A stretch of 64,000 nt of DNA from Schizochytrium sp. TIO01 (lineage: Eukaryota > Sar > Bigyra > Thraustochytrida > Thraustochytriidae): the NCBI GenBank assembly GCA_004764695.1, contig SMSO01000031.1, forward strand, positions 5,007,048-5,071,047, written 5' to 3'. A model generated the notes under the pieces. It made no database searches, had not been told where the DNA came from, and saw nothing but the letters and a program-made list of their open reading frames with translations. Position numbers and translations under genes: made by a program. Numbering within the stretch: the stretch's first letter is position 1; every line of letters starts with the position of its first letter. Below are positions 1-12,300 of this stretch, one piece after another.

Positions 1-7
1 CGAAGGT

Positions 8-1993
8 ATGATAGCAAGTAATGAAAGTGCGTTAATTATCTCACCCTATTCAGATACGGCTAGTGCTATCGCCGAAGCACCAAGCGATATCAACAGACAC
101 TACCTGCTAAATTTTACAAATGGGGCTGATCTTTCAATCTGTTTATACCACAATATGTCTGTTTTCGCGCGAGTTCGCAGCCGGTATCATGGCTGTACAA
201 ATGCCTTTTTACTATGGATGGGCCCGTTTGTTCTAGGGCTCTTTGCATTATGGATTGGTGCTGGTACAATGGTTGTGATTGTGTCTGACAAAAATGACGC
301 GAAAAATTATAATCGATCTGATCTCAGTCGGAAAATTCTAAGCCGGGCAACAATCGTCTGTCTACTGTTCATGTGGATTGGTGCGAGTATAGGAGGAGCA
401 GACATGGATCTCGCCAAGTTTGTCATGACTGTATCTGCTTCAGCGCTTATTTTGCTTTTTGTTGGCTATATTACAATTCACGGATCAGGAGGTATTCGCG
501 AGGCTCTAAGGGGAAGCAAATTTGCCAAGCGTATTGCCCCAATGATCGTCTCTGATTGGGGTCTTGGTCTCATGTTTCTCTGTCTGTCACCATGCTTCAT
601 CGTATACATATTCATGAGTATTCCTTGTCAATTTATGCGCCGTGTAAATCCGTTTGGATGCAATCGTAGCCTTGAACCTGAGTTCAAAAATCATATTTTA
701 ACCAAAGGTGTTCAGATGAACCTAGCGCGGGCGCGGGAGGTTAACTGGACGTCTGTTCTCTCAAAGCTCATTATTTTGGGACTGTTGTTCATGAGCCTTA
801 ACGTCTTTGTAAGTAAATTTACTTCGGTAGGCCTCAGTGCGCTAAATGATTGGATACGAGAGCAAAACTTCTCCATGACCCAGATCACATTAGTTTTTTT
901 CGGAGTTGGCATGTTTGGATTCTTGAACCCCATGATCCCAGGCCCGCCAATCTACGTTTCCGGCGGCATCTTACTTGTTGAGGGGACACGAGATCTATTC
1001 GCAAGTATGGTCAATGATAATTCAGAAATTGGCTACTGGATAGCAATTGCCTACACAATCGGAGTTTGTATGCTTTTGAAAATGGTAGCTATCACGGTTC
1101 AACAAAAGCTTTTTGGAGAAGTCATGGGAAGATATATTTCGATCCGGCGCTTTATTGGAGTGAATACTGTTGGTTGCCGTGCTATAAAGTTGATTCTTCA
1201 GGATAAAGGCCTCACTTTACGCAAAGTTTTCATTCTTTGTGGTGGCCCAGACTGGCCAACCTCAGTCACCACTGGTATTTTAGGCCTTCCTCTGCTCTCC
1301 ATGCTCATTGGTTCACTCCCAATTGTATTACTTATTGCACCATCTGTACTTGCCGGTGCTTTTCTCCTCCGTACGTCAGAGAGCTCTATCTGGAGCTCTG
1401 TCAGTCTCTTAGCAGTTGGCTTTAGTGTGATTGTGCAGTCTGGCAGCATGCTTGGTGCGATGCATGTCATTAGTAAAGTGGCGATAGAAAGAGAAGCTGA
1501 GCTTGCAGATATGCCACCAGATCAAGAAGTATTAGATTATACAGAGAAGACTGAACATCGAAATGCAATTCTTGCACATGTAAAGAATTGGAATCGCATG
1601 GGGTTCCCTTTAAGTTTGCGAATCATTCTCATAATCGGTGCTTTTTGTATGATCATTTCATTTGATTTGGCTGTAGGTATGGGCTCATATTGTTTTCAAA
1701 GTTTTAGTGTCTCAGATTCTATTGAGGAGGAACTCGGAGGAGACCCATTGGCTTTAATAATTTGGCCTATGGGTCACATATGCCTTCTCCTGTTTGCAAT
1801 ATCAATCGTTTGTCTCCTTTCTGCAAATTGTGCATTCAATTGTTTGGTATCTCGTGCAATCAAAGTTGCACCTCTTGCCGCGTCTGAACCAAATCAGTCT
1901 GCTCCAAAACCTAACAGAAAGGCATCTCTAATGGAAGATCTTCAGCATCTTCAAGAAGTTTCCAAAAATGATTTCGAAGAAGAAATAAGCTAG
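8..1993 (+). CDS. Multi-pass membrane protein with a VTT/DedA-like segment (possibly 5'-truncated)
   Basis: The ORF is intron-free and 661 residues from the first ATG. No in-frame stop lies between that ATG and the window edge, so the true start could be upstream. The protein has roughly ten hydrophobic segments between residues 65 and 620 and a charged, Ser/Lys-rich cytosolic-looking tail. Around residues 300-350 the stretch GFLNPMIPGPPIYVSGGILL resembles the re-entrant Pro-Gly core of VTT/DedA (SNARE-associated) proteins. That family contains lipid scramblases and small-solute transporters of the endomembrane system. A second Gly/Pro-containing stretch, GPDWPTSVTTGILGLP, lies near residue 415, so two related modules are possible. 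The protein is longer than a classical DedA or TMEM41 protein (about 200-300 residues). I infer a membrane transporter or scramblase; substrate and organelle are unknown. The gene is convergent with SF3B3. Confidence 0.6.
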   Translation: MIASNESALIISPYSDTASAIAEAPSDINRHYLLNFTNGADLSICLYHNMSVFARVRSRYHGCTNAFLLWMGPFVLGLFALWIGAGTMVVIVSDKNDAKNYNRSDLSRKILSRATIVCLLFMWIGASIGGADMDLAKFVMTVSASALILLFVGYITIHGSGGIREALRGSKFAKRIAPMIVSDWGLGLMFLCLSPCFIVYIFMSIPCQFMRRVNPFGCNRSLEPEFKNHILTKGVQMNLARAREVNWTSVLSKLIILGLLFMSLNVFVSKFTSVGLSALNDWIREQNFSMTQITLVFFGVGMFGFLNPMIPGPPIYVSGGILLVEGTRDLFASMVNDNSEIGYWIAIAYTIGVCMLLKMVAITVQQKLFGEVMGRYISIRRFIGVNTVGCRAIKLILQDKGLTLRKVFILCGGPDWPTSVTTGILGLPLLSMLIGSLPIVLLIAPSVLAGAFLLRTSESSIWSSVSLLAVGFSVIVQSGSMLGAMHVISKVAIEREAELADMPPDQEVLDYTEKTEHRNAILAHVKNWNRMGFPLSLRIILIIGAFCMIISFDLAVGMGSYCFQSFSVSDSIEEELGGDPLALIIWPMGHICLLLFAISIVCLLSANCAFNCLVSRAIKVAPLAASEPNQSAPKPNRKASLMEDLQHLQEVSKNDFEEEIS

Positions 1994-2337
1994 GACATGA
2001 TATACGCTCAGGAGAAGCCCATAAGAACAACGATTAAACCGTATACAATCATGTTGCAGTCTTTGTCATCATATTTGTAGTCATAGAAGGAGTCGATGAT
2101 TCCTTTAAAGTCTAATAATCGGTGGGTATCAGTGTAATCTCTAAAGAAAATTATTTGTCAAATTTCACTTTCTTTATTACTGCGAACCGTTCCTACATAC
2201 TCCTTTAGGCTGTAATTATCATGACTGAAAACTTTACGGGCTTCATGTTATGCAAGTAGTATAGACCAGTCATAAACTAGAAGAAGAGAAGTTGAGATAT
2301 ATATTGAATAGTGGTAAAGAAGTGGAAAAGCAGTAGA
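1994..2337. other. Convergent intergenic gap
   Basis: This 344-bp AT-rich spacer lies between the stop codons of the VTT-like gene and SF3B3. It must hold both 3' UTRs and polyadenylation signals. I see no ORF, repeat or RNA gene in it. Confidence 0.5.
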
Positions 2338-5300
2338 TTAGACTAACAAAACGAGGGCTCGCATATCTTCAAGCTTTTTGATGATTTCAGCTGGGGTTCG
2401 GTCAAGCTCCTTTGCAACAGCATCTTGTTTGTCTGTTGGAAGAATCTTGAACTGCTCACAAAGCATGCCGTCCACAACCCCCTTGACAGGAGTGAAACAT
2501 GAGCGGAAGGCAAGGTGGTCTCGGCCGACCAAACTGAGATCATCCAAGGCACGAAGGTGCATTTCCAGAAGGGAGAAAAACTCGACGTCTCCCTTCGTAG
2601 CGAAGGGCACAAAACATCCAACCGATCCCATAGCTGTACTGTAAATGAGCGCTTCAGAGCGACCCTGGACGATGCAAGCTTTTTTCAAACTTGTAATAAG
2701 GTCGCCCAAATAAAAGTTAGTCAAAGCATCAAGCTTATTTGGCGCACCACCACTATTACGAGTTTGCTCCCAAAGATTAGCTGTGCGAAGAGCACCAAGG
2801 TCGCTCGCATCGAGATCTGCTGGTACACGTAGCACAAAAAAATTACCAAGCTTATCAGATCCCGCAACTGTATCATAATCAAGAACCTCGGTGGCCACTG
2901 AAAGACGCGGAACGATATCATCAGCTACAGACGCCAAGGTTAGTTCCGCAGCAGAAAATTTAAGCACGGTAGAACTCGCAGCAGCGTCACTAGCAAAAAT
3001 TCGATCCCCACGAGAATGCAGGCTGCAGATAGTGGTCTGGCCAACACGAAGCTCAGTCTTTCGTAATAGCTTGCGCGATCCAATACTGTAAATACGGACA
3101 ACTGCACCAATACCTACAGCAACAAATTCGCTAGAGAGAGTGCAGATAGCACGTGGCATTCCCTGGCCTTCAACCTCAGTCACGTGCACAAGCTCGAGCT
3201 TCAGCAGGTTACTAGTTCCAGAAGGAACAAACTTAAAAGTCCGCAGACGAGCTTTACGGTGGCGTTGAGGATGGAGCTCGAGGCCAACAACTGTACCAAC
3301 AACTAAAGCATCCCCAATAACTGTGCAACACAATGCCACTTCGTCCTCGTCAAGTGGAACGGTAGTAGACAGGGTAGAAGCAGGGTTGATGACCCGAACG
3401 AGACTCGCCCATCGGCCAGTATTACCTTTTCCAGCCTTGGGGAGTCCTGTTTGCTGAATGGTTACTGCTTTGGCAGCACGAACCTCCTCTTCGTCCATGT
3501 TTTCATCGTCGTCATCATCCTGCATGGCATGAGTCTCGATGCCATCATCCTTCTGAGGCAATACGTTATGGTCGCCTTCAATGGTAACAAGGTTATTACG
3601 ATAGCGCAGAAGTCCGCGAGGTGTGTAACGCAGTGGAATTGTCTTGGCATTAAAGTCTGAGGATAGATCCTCAATAGAAAGGATTTGCAAAGTTTCGCCG
3701 GCAATAGCAACAAAGCCATCACAGATTTCTGACTCAAAGCTACTTGCATGTGAAAGTTGACGGTATGAGAGTGGCACCAGTTTAGACTGTCCATGATGGG
3801 AAAAGACAAGTGCAGGTCGGGAAGAAAGAGCGAGCATTCCAATCTGGCGTTTTTCCTCTTCAGGATCATTGGAGTCGAGAGGGAGTTGTACGGGGAAGCA
3901 GCGAACAGGTGTGTTGCCTAGTACACTGGTGCGGGAGTCTGTAACCTTTCCAGTGTGCTCATTGACCTGAGAACGGACAAGCACACCTGAACGTAAGCCA
4001 ATTGATAGAGTGAGACCAGCGTTCTCCAGGTACACTAAGCAAATTGAGGAGGGTTGGTCCGGGAGTGCTTGTAAGGAAAGCTGCTTCATCTTCGAATCTG
4101 CTTGCAGAGAAAGCATCTCCACAGTGTTAGAGAAAGTGCCAACACAGAGAAAGTTGCTACGAGTTCGGCCAGCAGGAAGAGCTCCAATCTCAAGGCACTT
4201 GACATCTTCACCAGACTCATGTACTGCAGACTCAACCATGGAGCCAGCCTCATTGAGCTCAAAGTAATGAATGCGACCACCTTCAAGGGCGACGGCGAGC
4301 TGGCGTTCATTGATTGCGGCACAGTCAATATTTTTACCGGGAGGGGCAGAAAAGATGCGCTCGGAGCTTCCATTTTTGGCAAGGTGTACGCCATCACTGC
4401 AAACCTGGATGATACCTCCTGAGGCACAGCGTTTGACGGCCAGCGTTTGTTTAGATGTGATGAGACCCGTGTTGGTTGCTTCTTCAACAGTTTCCCCAAC
4501 AGCAAGGACGAGTGTGACGTTGGCAAAACTCACAACAATATACTTGTCTCCTTGACTTTGGTCTTCGGCGCGCACTGTCCACACAGCGCTCGGGTTACCC
4601 GGCAGCTGAGATGAGGCCATCTCTGTGACTTCCAACCCATAGCGCATTACACGCACAGAGGATCGGCTACCTCTTCCGCAAGCCAAAAATATCTGTTGTC
4701 TATCTTCCCCAAACATTTCCTCCACCTGCATACCAGTGCAGGGTGAAAGTGAGTCGAGGGCATCTACAAAGTGGAATGTTGCGATGGGGGCGCGGGTCAA
4801 AGGTGGGGACCACAAGGGCGCTGGTGGACGGCAGTACAGCCGGGGCTGCGTAATCGGGGCTATCAGGCTTAATTCTAACTGCAGAAGCCCGCGCGGTATC
4901 TTCATCAGCGCCAAGCTTCGCAGCAAGCTTGTACAGCTTGTGTCCTCCGCACTCCGAAGCGAGAAAAAGAAGGCCTCGACGCGTGAGGCATAGCGAGCGA
5001 GCGACTGGAACCGTGTCAAAGTATTTGATGGAGAAGTTATTGAGCGTCTGACGATCCTCAGAGAGGTCCAGATCGAGCCTGTACAAGTCGCCATATTCGT
5101 TTTGTAAGATAAAGAACATGATGACCCTGTCCTTGATTTTGCGGTGCGTGAGTACGTGCGATACCATGAGCACGCCCCTGTCGGCAGGCACATCGTTTCT
5201 GCGTGGTACCGCGAGTCTAAGAAATCCTTCTGTGTTCTCGACGCCGTTGGTCTCCACCTTTAGCGGTTGGTACTCAATCCACCCATCTCCGCAAACCAGG

Positions 5301-6010
5301 AGTCCTCCTGGCCCGTCCGCGCCCCCAGGCACAGGCACAATCAGATTAGCAGACCTGAGTGTGGGTCGCACTGCCTTCCGCACAACGTGGTTCAGGCCCT
5401 CCTCGACCTCATACAGCACAACTGTCTTGCGTGGTTCTGCCGCCGAGTAGGTGACCTCGAGACAAGCAAATACCGGGTTATCCAGACCCACGTGAAGTGC
5501 CTCGCACGCAAATGTAAGTGTTTCCTGTTTGTTAGCCTCCAGCGGAGATGCCACAACTAGATTCTCCTCGTTGTCCCGCGTGACCATGTACACTAACTTT
5601 TGCTTCTCCACAGCAGCCACCATCACGGCACGTCCACTCGGATCTGATGCAACGTACTGGCCAGCGACGGCTCTCCGACACCCAGACTTGCCAAACTTCT
5701 CGCCGCGCAGTTTTGAGAAGTGTCCACTCTTGCCGTCAAAGCAGAGCACCGACAACTGGCCAGAGTCAGAACCAACCGCCAAAAGGTCTCTACTCGAACC
5801 CACAGGACGTAATGCACACATGCTTCGAATTACACCGAAAGCCTCATCCACGCACACAGACTCCAAACCGCCAGCGCCGGCGCGTAGTAGCTCGAGGCGA
5901 GAGCCATGGTTCACGACGATCTCATGAGACTTGGAGCCGCCGCTGAAGTTACCATAGATGGCGCCGGAGGCACCGCCGCCTGCGGCGAGGCTTAAAGCGT
6001 AAAGGTGCAT
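2338..6010 (-). CDS. SF3B3: Splicing factor 3B subunit 3 (SF3b130/SAP130/Rse1), one frameshift
   Basis: This is the large WD-type beta-propeller scaffold of the SF3b complex in U2 snRNP, which helps recognise the branch point. The N-terminal third (4786-6010) starts MHLYALSLAA and contains the typical NFSGG and HEIVVN region. The rest (2338-4786) holds hallmark strings such as DALDSLSP, ACGRGSRSS, VWTVRAEDQ, LDYDTVAGSDKLGN and the C-terminal GRDHLAFRS and KELDRTPAEIIKKLEDMR. The two parts sit in different frames. At the five-base G run 4786-4790 (CCCCC on the coding strand), removing one base makes DPRP run straight into IATFHFVDALDS, as the family requires. With one base removed the gene encodes 1223 residues against about 1217 in human. 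There is no intron and no other break. The single homopolymer indel is most likely an assembly error, though a real frameshift cannot be excluded. The start ATG is at 6010; the 951-residue open frame beginning at 5193 is only partly coding. Confidence 0.93.
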
Positions 6011-6483
6011 CGAGGAGGGTCGAGTGTGTGCGGAAATATGCAGGAAAGCTGCGGCCGGAGAGAGTACCGAGACTCACCTGAGTAGAAGGAAACAGACGCC
6101 AATAGAGAGACGTGCAGGTGATGATGTTGAAGTTGATCCAACAAAGGAGGAGGAGAGTAAAAGAAGAGTAGCAGAGAGGGAGCGTCTGCTGAAGGAGATG
6201 GATCGTGAGTGCACCGCAAAGAGACGACGATCTGCAGCAAGCAGGCGTCTGTCTCGCCAGAGGCGGCGGGAGTTTGCTGGCTGGCGCTTGCGATCTCAAC
6301 TCACCTAATTCATTCGCGATCCTCTTTATTTCCATCTATTCATAATAAACAAAACAACTGTATACTGCTCCTACCAGCACTCCTATGTACCCTCTAGGAC
6401 CTAACCTATCATACTACTATATGAGACTACTCTACTATCTTTCTATCCTATCCATCTATCAATAGTAAGAGAAAAGCGATTGT

Positions 6484-6535
6484 ACTTAAAGAAAGAAAGA
6501 AAGAAAGAAGAAAGAAGAAGAAAGAAAGAGAGGGA
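6484..6535. repeat. GAAA/GAAGAAA microsatellite
   Basis: Purine-only tract built of GAAA and GAA units, upstream of the SF3B3 5' end. The open frame across it is low complexity (Lys/Glu/Arg) and is not a gene. Confidence 0.8.
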
Positions 6536-6674
6536 CAATAAAAGGCCTATCCTGCTACTATTTGCATATACGTCTATATATATATGTGGTCTAAGATTCA
6601 GTAGGAGTGGCTATGGAGGAGTACTGATAGGCGTTAATAAGGCTCCTTTACCTAATTTATAAAAAGAATGGCGG

Positions 6675-6694
6675 TTAGGTTAGGTTAGGTTAGG
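6675..6694 (+). repeat. TTAGG x4, telomere-like interstitial repeat
   Basis: Four uninterrupted TTAGG pentamers are flanked by a further GG and TTT. The array is short and could be chance or a relic of telomere-type repair. It lies far from any contig end visible here. Confidence 0.75.
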
Positions 6695-9319
6695 TTTCTG
6701 ATGAGGATAGGGAGTGATGAAGGAAATGGCATTCGCTATGAGTGATGGGCTTTCACTCCCAAGTTGCTGAGAGAGGTTTTAACTTATTACCTACCTCTGA
6801 GTAGTGGGAGTACACTCTAAATGGGTGAAAGTAGTCGATACCTGCTCGATTCTTTGTTTGGGTAAAATTTGAGTCAAATCAATCACTCATAGCTGAAAAC
6901 TGAACGAAGGGTAGCCAGAAAGTGGAGTTAGTTGTAAAAACAATGTTTCTATGCTCAAATCGGGTGCTATTGATGACGGTGCTGATGATGATGATGATGT
7001 TTGAATTCACTCGCGAACTCTTTGCAGAGATGCTGTCTTGAGAGATGCTGTAAGGGAGAATTCTTGCCTATAAGTAGCAGCCTGTGTTATAAAATTAGAC
7101 AGTAAGCGATCTGCTTTAATGTGTCTACAGGAGTTTAGAGCGAGCTAGGTTCTTTGCTTTCGTTTCCTATGCTTTATCCTTCATGAATTTCCAAAGTGCA
7201 AAAAACGAGAACTAGCCAGCCTATGCATAGTAGAATTAGCTGAGTTACTTCAATTGAATAATCCATACGTAGTATTAAGGGTTGACGTGAGTTTTTTTCC
7301 CAAGTAAAAGAATTGAGTGGGTAGGTTAATAGTTACTATTAATTTTGTAGTACGAATGTCGTTCTCAGACGAGCCAGCGTGTGGGGAAACGAAGTTACAT
7401 GTACCTACCTACCTGCTACCTAGACTTAGGAGCGGGAATGTTGCTTTTCAGTTCCTTTTCAGTTGCTCTTTAAGCTGACGAGAGTACCTTTGTCTGCGTT
7501 GAGTATGCGCCTTTCCTGTCCACAGTTTAATTAAATAAGCGTAGAACTTGACTGTTTAAAAGAGTATAACTTGAAAGGGAGGGAAAGTTCGCGCTAATTG
7601 CCCTGCGATCCGTATGTTTGCTGCTATGCGGGATCAAAATCAGAAAGGAAGTTGGTTCAGACTCTTTATCGTTAAAAACAAACTTAAAATTGGAATTTGT
7701 TCTCTCATTTGCCTTCTTTTTTTTTCTAAAGAGAAGTTATCATACTAAACTGACAGGTACATTCAACTGGCAAAAGTGAGCGTGCACAAGTCGAAGTCCA
7801 GTTTGTTCAAGTTATTTACACAATCACGTAAACACGCGTATCTAAATCGCAGATACGGTGAATCTCATCTATGCATCAAAGTTGGCGACGGAACCATTTT
7901 CATGAGCAGGGACCTTGAAACACGCACGCGTGCATTCAGGTTGCTGGGCCCTCATGCATAAAAATTGGGCCCGTTTAACAATTTTAGAAACGATTCTATT
8001 ATCGATTGATTCGCGGCAGGGGGTAGCGACAAGGTCTTTACTATTTTTGCGCTGGAAATTAATTTGCATGACTTGTTAGTGCATCTAATGGTCTTTTGTT
8101 TTGTTATCGTGGCTTTTCACGAGTAACACAGCATGGCTGAGCTCGCGAGCCAGCTTACATCAAGGACGGCACCTCGATTTCTCCTGTACACAAACTACGA
8201 GTTTAGAATATACTAATATGTACTTACAAGTGGAAATTGGCGTGCGCCAACTTACCCAGAATGCACGACCACACCAGTCATGTTTAGAGAATGGAAGCTT
8301 CAATTTACTGTATGTGGCATACAATGAAGCAGTTATTACCAACCTCTAGTGGTAGGACTAGTATCACGCGAAGTTGCATTAACACCCTGAAACTTATTCC
8401 AAATATCAAAACTTTTCCTCGTGGTGTATATGTTTTTTCAGATTGTTTTTTGCTACATTTACAGAGTGAGAAATGTATTTTTCTTGAGTTGTGCAGGATT
8501 GAGTGTAGCTACTGTAAGTCACCAATAGGAAATTTCTACTTTACTGGGTACTTCCAGGTGTGAAATGAAGCTTCTGCGAATGAAGGTACTACCAGCGCGA
8601 ATTGGATTCAGTCCATACATACATCATAAAGCGGCAATATACTATCATAATAACTCTCTTTGTTCTAACCTAAGAACCTTTCTGAGGTGTCAATAAGATA
8701 AATTTGTTTAAGAAGCTAATCTTAAACCCTAGCTTCTTAAGTCGAAAAGTAGCTCCCCCAGTATGCGCCTCTTCATAAATGAGTTTAAACAACAAAAAAC
8801 GATGGGCTGCTTAATTGCTTAAGCACGACACTTCAAGATACATCTCCGCAGCTTCGTATAGCTGATTTCAGATTTTAACACTTTTTTTTCAAGAAAGGGA
8901 TTCTATGAGTTTAAAATTTGTACAATTCTTGGTTCTAGTTTGCTAGTTTGTTTTTCAGGCCTTGCGCACTCACGGTAGATTTTATCATAACTAGATGGAT
9001 TGGAATGAAAGGTCTGCTGCTATAATCTTACTTCAGTTGCTTCGGAGTGTTTAATTGGGATAGGCTGTTCACAAATCACGTCGTGAACTAGTATGAATAT
9101 CAGGAAAGGAATAGTCGTATACTTCATTGTCCGTGCTCCAACTCATTCAAGAGAGGGAGAGAAGTAACTACTAGCAGAAATGCTAGCAAAGTGCTGACTT
9201 TTTTAAATGGCCGCAGTGAACAAAATCAAAACAGCAAACAAAACCGAAACATTAGTTCGGCCAAAAAGTTAGATAAGAGATCTTTTCCCAGACTGACTGA
9301 TAATAAGCAAAAGAGATAA

Positions 9320-12300
9320 ATGTCTCCTTGTACTGCCTTCGGCTGGGCCCTACAGTTGTTCTCTGCCTTAGCTCTTTTTCAGATATGTTCTGGTTTAAGC
9401 GGTATTCCTTCCCAGAATGTCTACATTGATTCCACTCTTGGTTGCACTCGTCTAGGCTCACCGTCCAACTTACCTAGTTCCAGTGCAACTTTGACAACAG
9501 GCTCCGCTAATGACTGTAGAGCAGCTTGCCTTTCACGATGGAAAAAATCTTGGAGGAGAGGATTCAGTTTTACAACAGGCAATCAAAATTACAACATGTG
9601 CAGCAAGTACTACAGCTCTGCCACATGCACGTACGATGAGCCTGACCCAGAACGGCATGACAAACCTCTTACGAAAGCGTGGTCTATTTCACCATGCTTT
9701 GATATTAGTGGCACGCAAAGCGTTCTTGAGACAACTTACTCTGGGAATCTAGGACTTTCACACCAGAATTGGGTTGATTCTCAGAGTTTTAGCAAACACA
9801 ACAGTGGCGCAAGTTTTTACAGTGCCGACTTTTACATGTCTTACTTCAAACTCACGCAACGTTCTTCTCCGTCTCTCTGCACGCATATAGCCAACCCCAG
9901 CAGCACAGACGTCGACATATGTCTATCCTGGACATACGATGGCAGTCAGTCAAGCAAGAATTGCAAAGTATTCAGCACCCCTCTAACATCACTTGATGCA
10001 CTCAAAGAAACCGTCACTAGTACATCGCGTATCTCGCAAAACATGTTTTGTACTGAGGATGAGGATGACAGTGAGATGGCGGGCAGAATAGTGGCAATTC
10101 AACTATCACAAGGATGTATAGAAGAAAATCATTCGTTTGACATCACCAATCTAGGCTTTACAGAAAATATGACAAGTCCGCATGAATGTCGGCGAAGTTG
10201 CCAAAGAGACAATAACTGCAAAGTGTGGACAATGTCCGAAGGCCGTTGTTATCACGGAGAAACAAAGCATATGGCAAGCTACTATTCTAATAGTACTTTC
10301 GTTATTGGTACTCGTATGTGCCCGACGTGCTTCAAAGGGTTCTATATCCCCCAGGGTCTCGCAACAAACAGTAAATCTGATGCGTGTATGGGTTGCCCCA
10401 AAGGGTACAAATGTCCGCAAGGGCAGCTCCTTCCATGCCCAGCAAATTCTTTTTGTGGAAATATTAGCACTGTTTTAGAAGCCAACTACGGCACTAGTAG
10501 TGATACGCGTTGCCCTATAGATCGCAGTGGTGTTGGGTGTCAGCATCATGTATGTGAGAATTCAAGACTTGGTAAAGAACTGGTTGCTATGTCCTTTGAA
10601 GATCCCGTGAATTTTTTTAACGATGTGAACAAATACAATATGGACAAAGTGTCGGTGAAGCAGGTAATACAGAATGTTGGAAGCGATGGCTATGGTGAAT
10701 TGGCTATTCAAATCAGTTTCACACATAGCATTTTGCCTGATACCATTTCAAACTTTATTGGTAATATGGAGTATCAAGGCAATATAATCCAGGGCGTAGC
10801 AGTGAATAAGAACAACGATCAATGCGGCACCTATGACTCATGGACATCATCAGTCAATATTCCTGTTCCAAATACAGCCGGCATTGGGGATATTGTCCGG
10901 TTACAAGATTGGGAAATGCATTGGTCGTCAAATTTACCTTTCAGCTTGGATAACTGGTTTCCTTCTGTCAACAACCCAATCACGCTTGACCCAGCCTCTA
11001 TTCCAGAAGCAGATTGCTCTCACACAATATCGTTCGTGGCTCAAACGAAAATCTCAGTGACTCCGCTTGGCAGCGCGCAGGGGCGACCCTTTGTCACGAT
11101 TTACTATACCATTGCAGACGATGACTCTATCCTCTCAGCGACCACAGATGCGGAAGGCAATGTTGATATTGAGATTACTGATACGTCGACTTTGGAGCTC
11201 ACATCATCTGTTACTATTGTCGCAGCGAACAGAAGTGGGTTTGAGTACGATGTGAAGATGTGCCCACAAGATTTAGCCTCATGTTCCGCCTCCAACTATG
11301 TTAGTTTTCCGCAAACTATTACTTTAGAGCATCTGAGATCCTATCCGCTCGCATTTGTTGATGCAAATGTTCTCAACATCCAAGGCAAAATGACTACTCT
11401 TTTCGGAGTAGTGCCGTGTGCGTCATCTGGTGTTTTCGTAACAGCAATCGATACAAGCGTTGATCCTGCAATCGTGTTGGACTCTACAACCACCGAAGCA
11501 GACGGAGCGTTCTCGTTGGCTGTCCCCAGTACTACTGTAAGCCTGCGCTTCGGTATTGCTCAAGATCTTATATCCCCTAGTTCTTCTGCACTTGAAGATG
11601 AACGAGTTGCCGAATTGCTTAGTGAGTCAGGCTATGTGATGAAAGAAACAATTTCTGGGCTGTCAATTCAAGATACAAGAACATCAACACTTACGCTGGA
11701 TGCAGCCGCAACAGCATGTGGATATTCAATCGGGGATCTAGACATCAAACTGACAGTGAAATCCTGTCCCGGGATTTCTTTCTCCCGATCAGCCTCTGGT
11801 GATGTTGACTCCTGGGATGTTCCATCTATGGAGTACATTTTTGATCTTGAGTTCGCAAATAATGACACAGATTTGAGAACTGCATATGAGAGACTCTACC
11901 CTAATGAGAACTACCGCGAAGTGAGCTTGACGAGTGGCGATGCTACAGTTGAAATGATCTTTCAGCCAGTTCCAACTCTGTTGACAAAAGTTGATCCCGT
12001 AAAGGCGCTTCCATTTTCTACATGTAGCCGAGGAGTGTTGCCCTTCGATCATATCGTTGAAGGTAACTCAGATCTTGCAATGCAAGTCACTTTTCAGCAA
12101 AACTTCACAGACAATTATGGAGTCACAAAGACATGTACCAAGCTTCCCGAAGGGGCTTCTGTTATCGTTAGTAGTAGGCTTGCACCTGAAGATACAAATG
12201 TTTGCGAATGGGGTTCTTCATGCTCATTTAAGGTGGAGACTAACAATGGAGACAGTTCTGTTACCTCCATCCGTACCTATGTGGGTGAAGCTTCAAACCC

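Larger units (their letters stand above)
6011..9319. other. 3.3-kb intergenic region
   Basis: This contains the SF3B3 5' leader and promoter side (GC-rich to about 6300), then AT-rich sequence. I see a GAAA-type microsatellite at 6484-6535, four TTAGG units at 6675-6694, a short (GAT)n at about 6983-7001, and TACC tetranucleotide clusters near 7400. Open frames here are under 95 codons. Those I inspected begin at non-ATG codons or lack recognisable composition. I call no gene. Confidence 0.5.

Noticed and set aside
4791-5193. N-terminal 130 residues of the 951-codon minus-strand frame in SF3B3
   Set aside because: Out of frame with the conserved SF3B3 sequence that the overlapping frame encodes down to 4790.
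6024-6308. Plus-strand 94-codon basic frame divergent from SF3B3
   Set aside because: Starts at GTG, lies in the 5' leader region, and is an Arg/Glu-rich frame without motifs.
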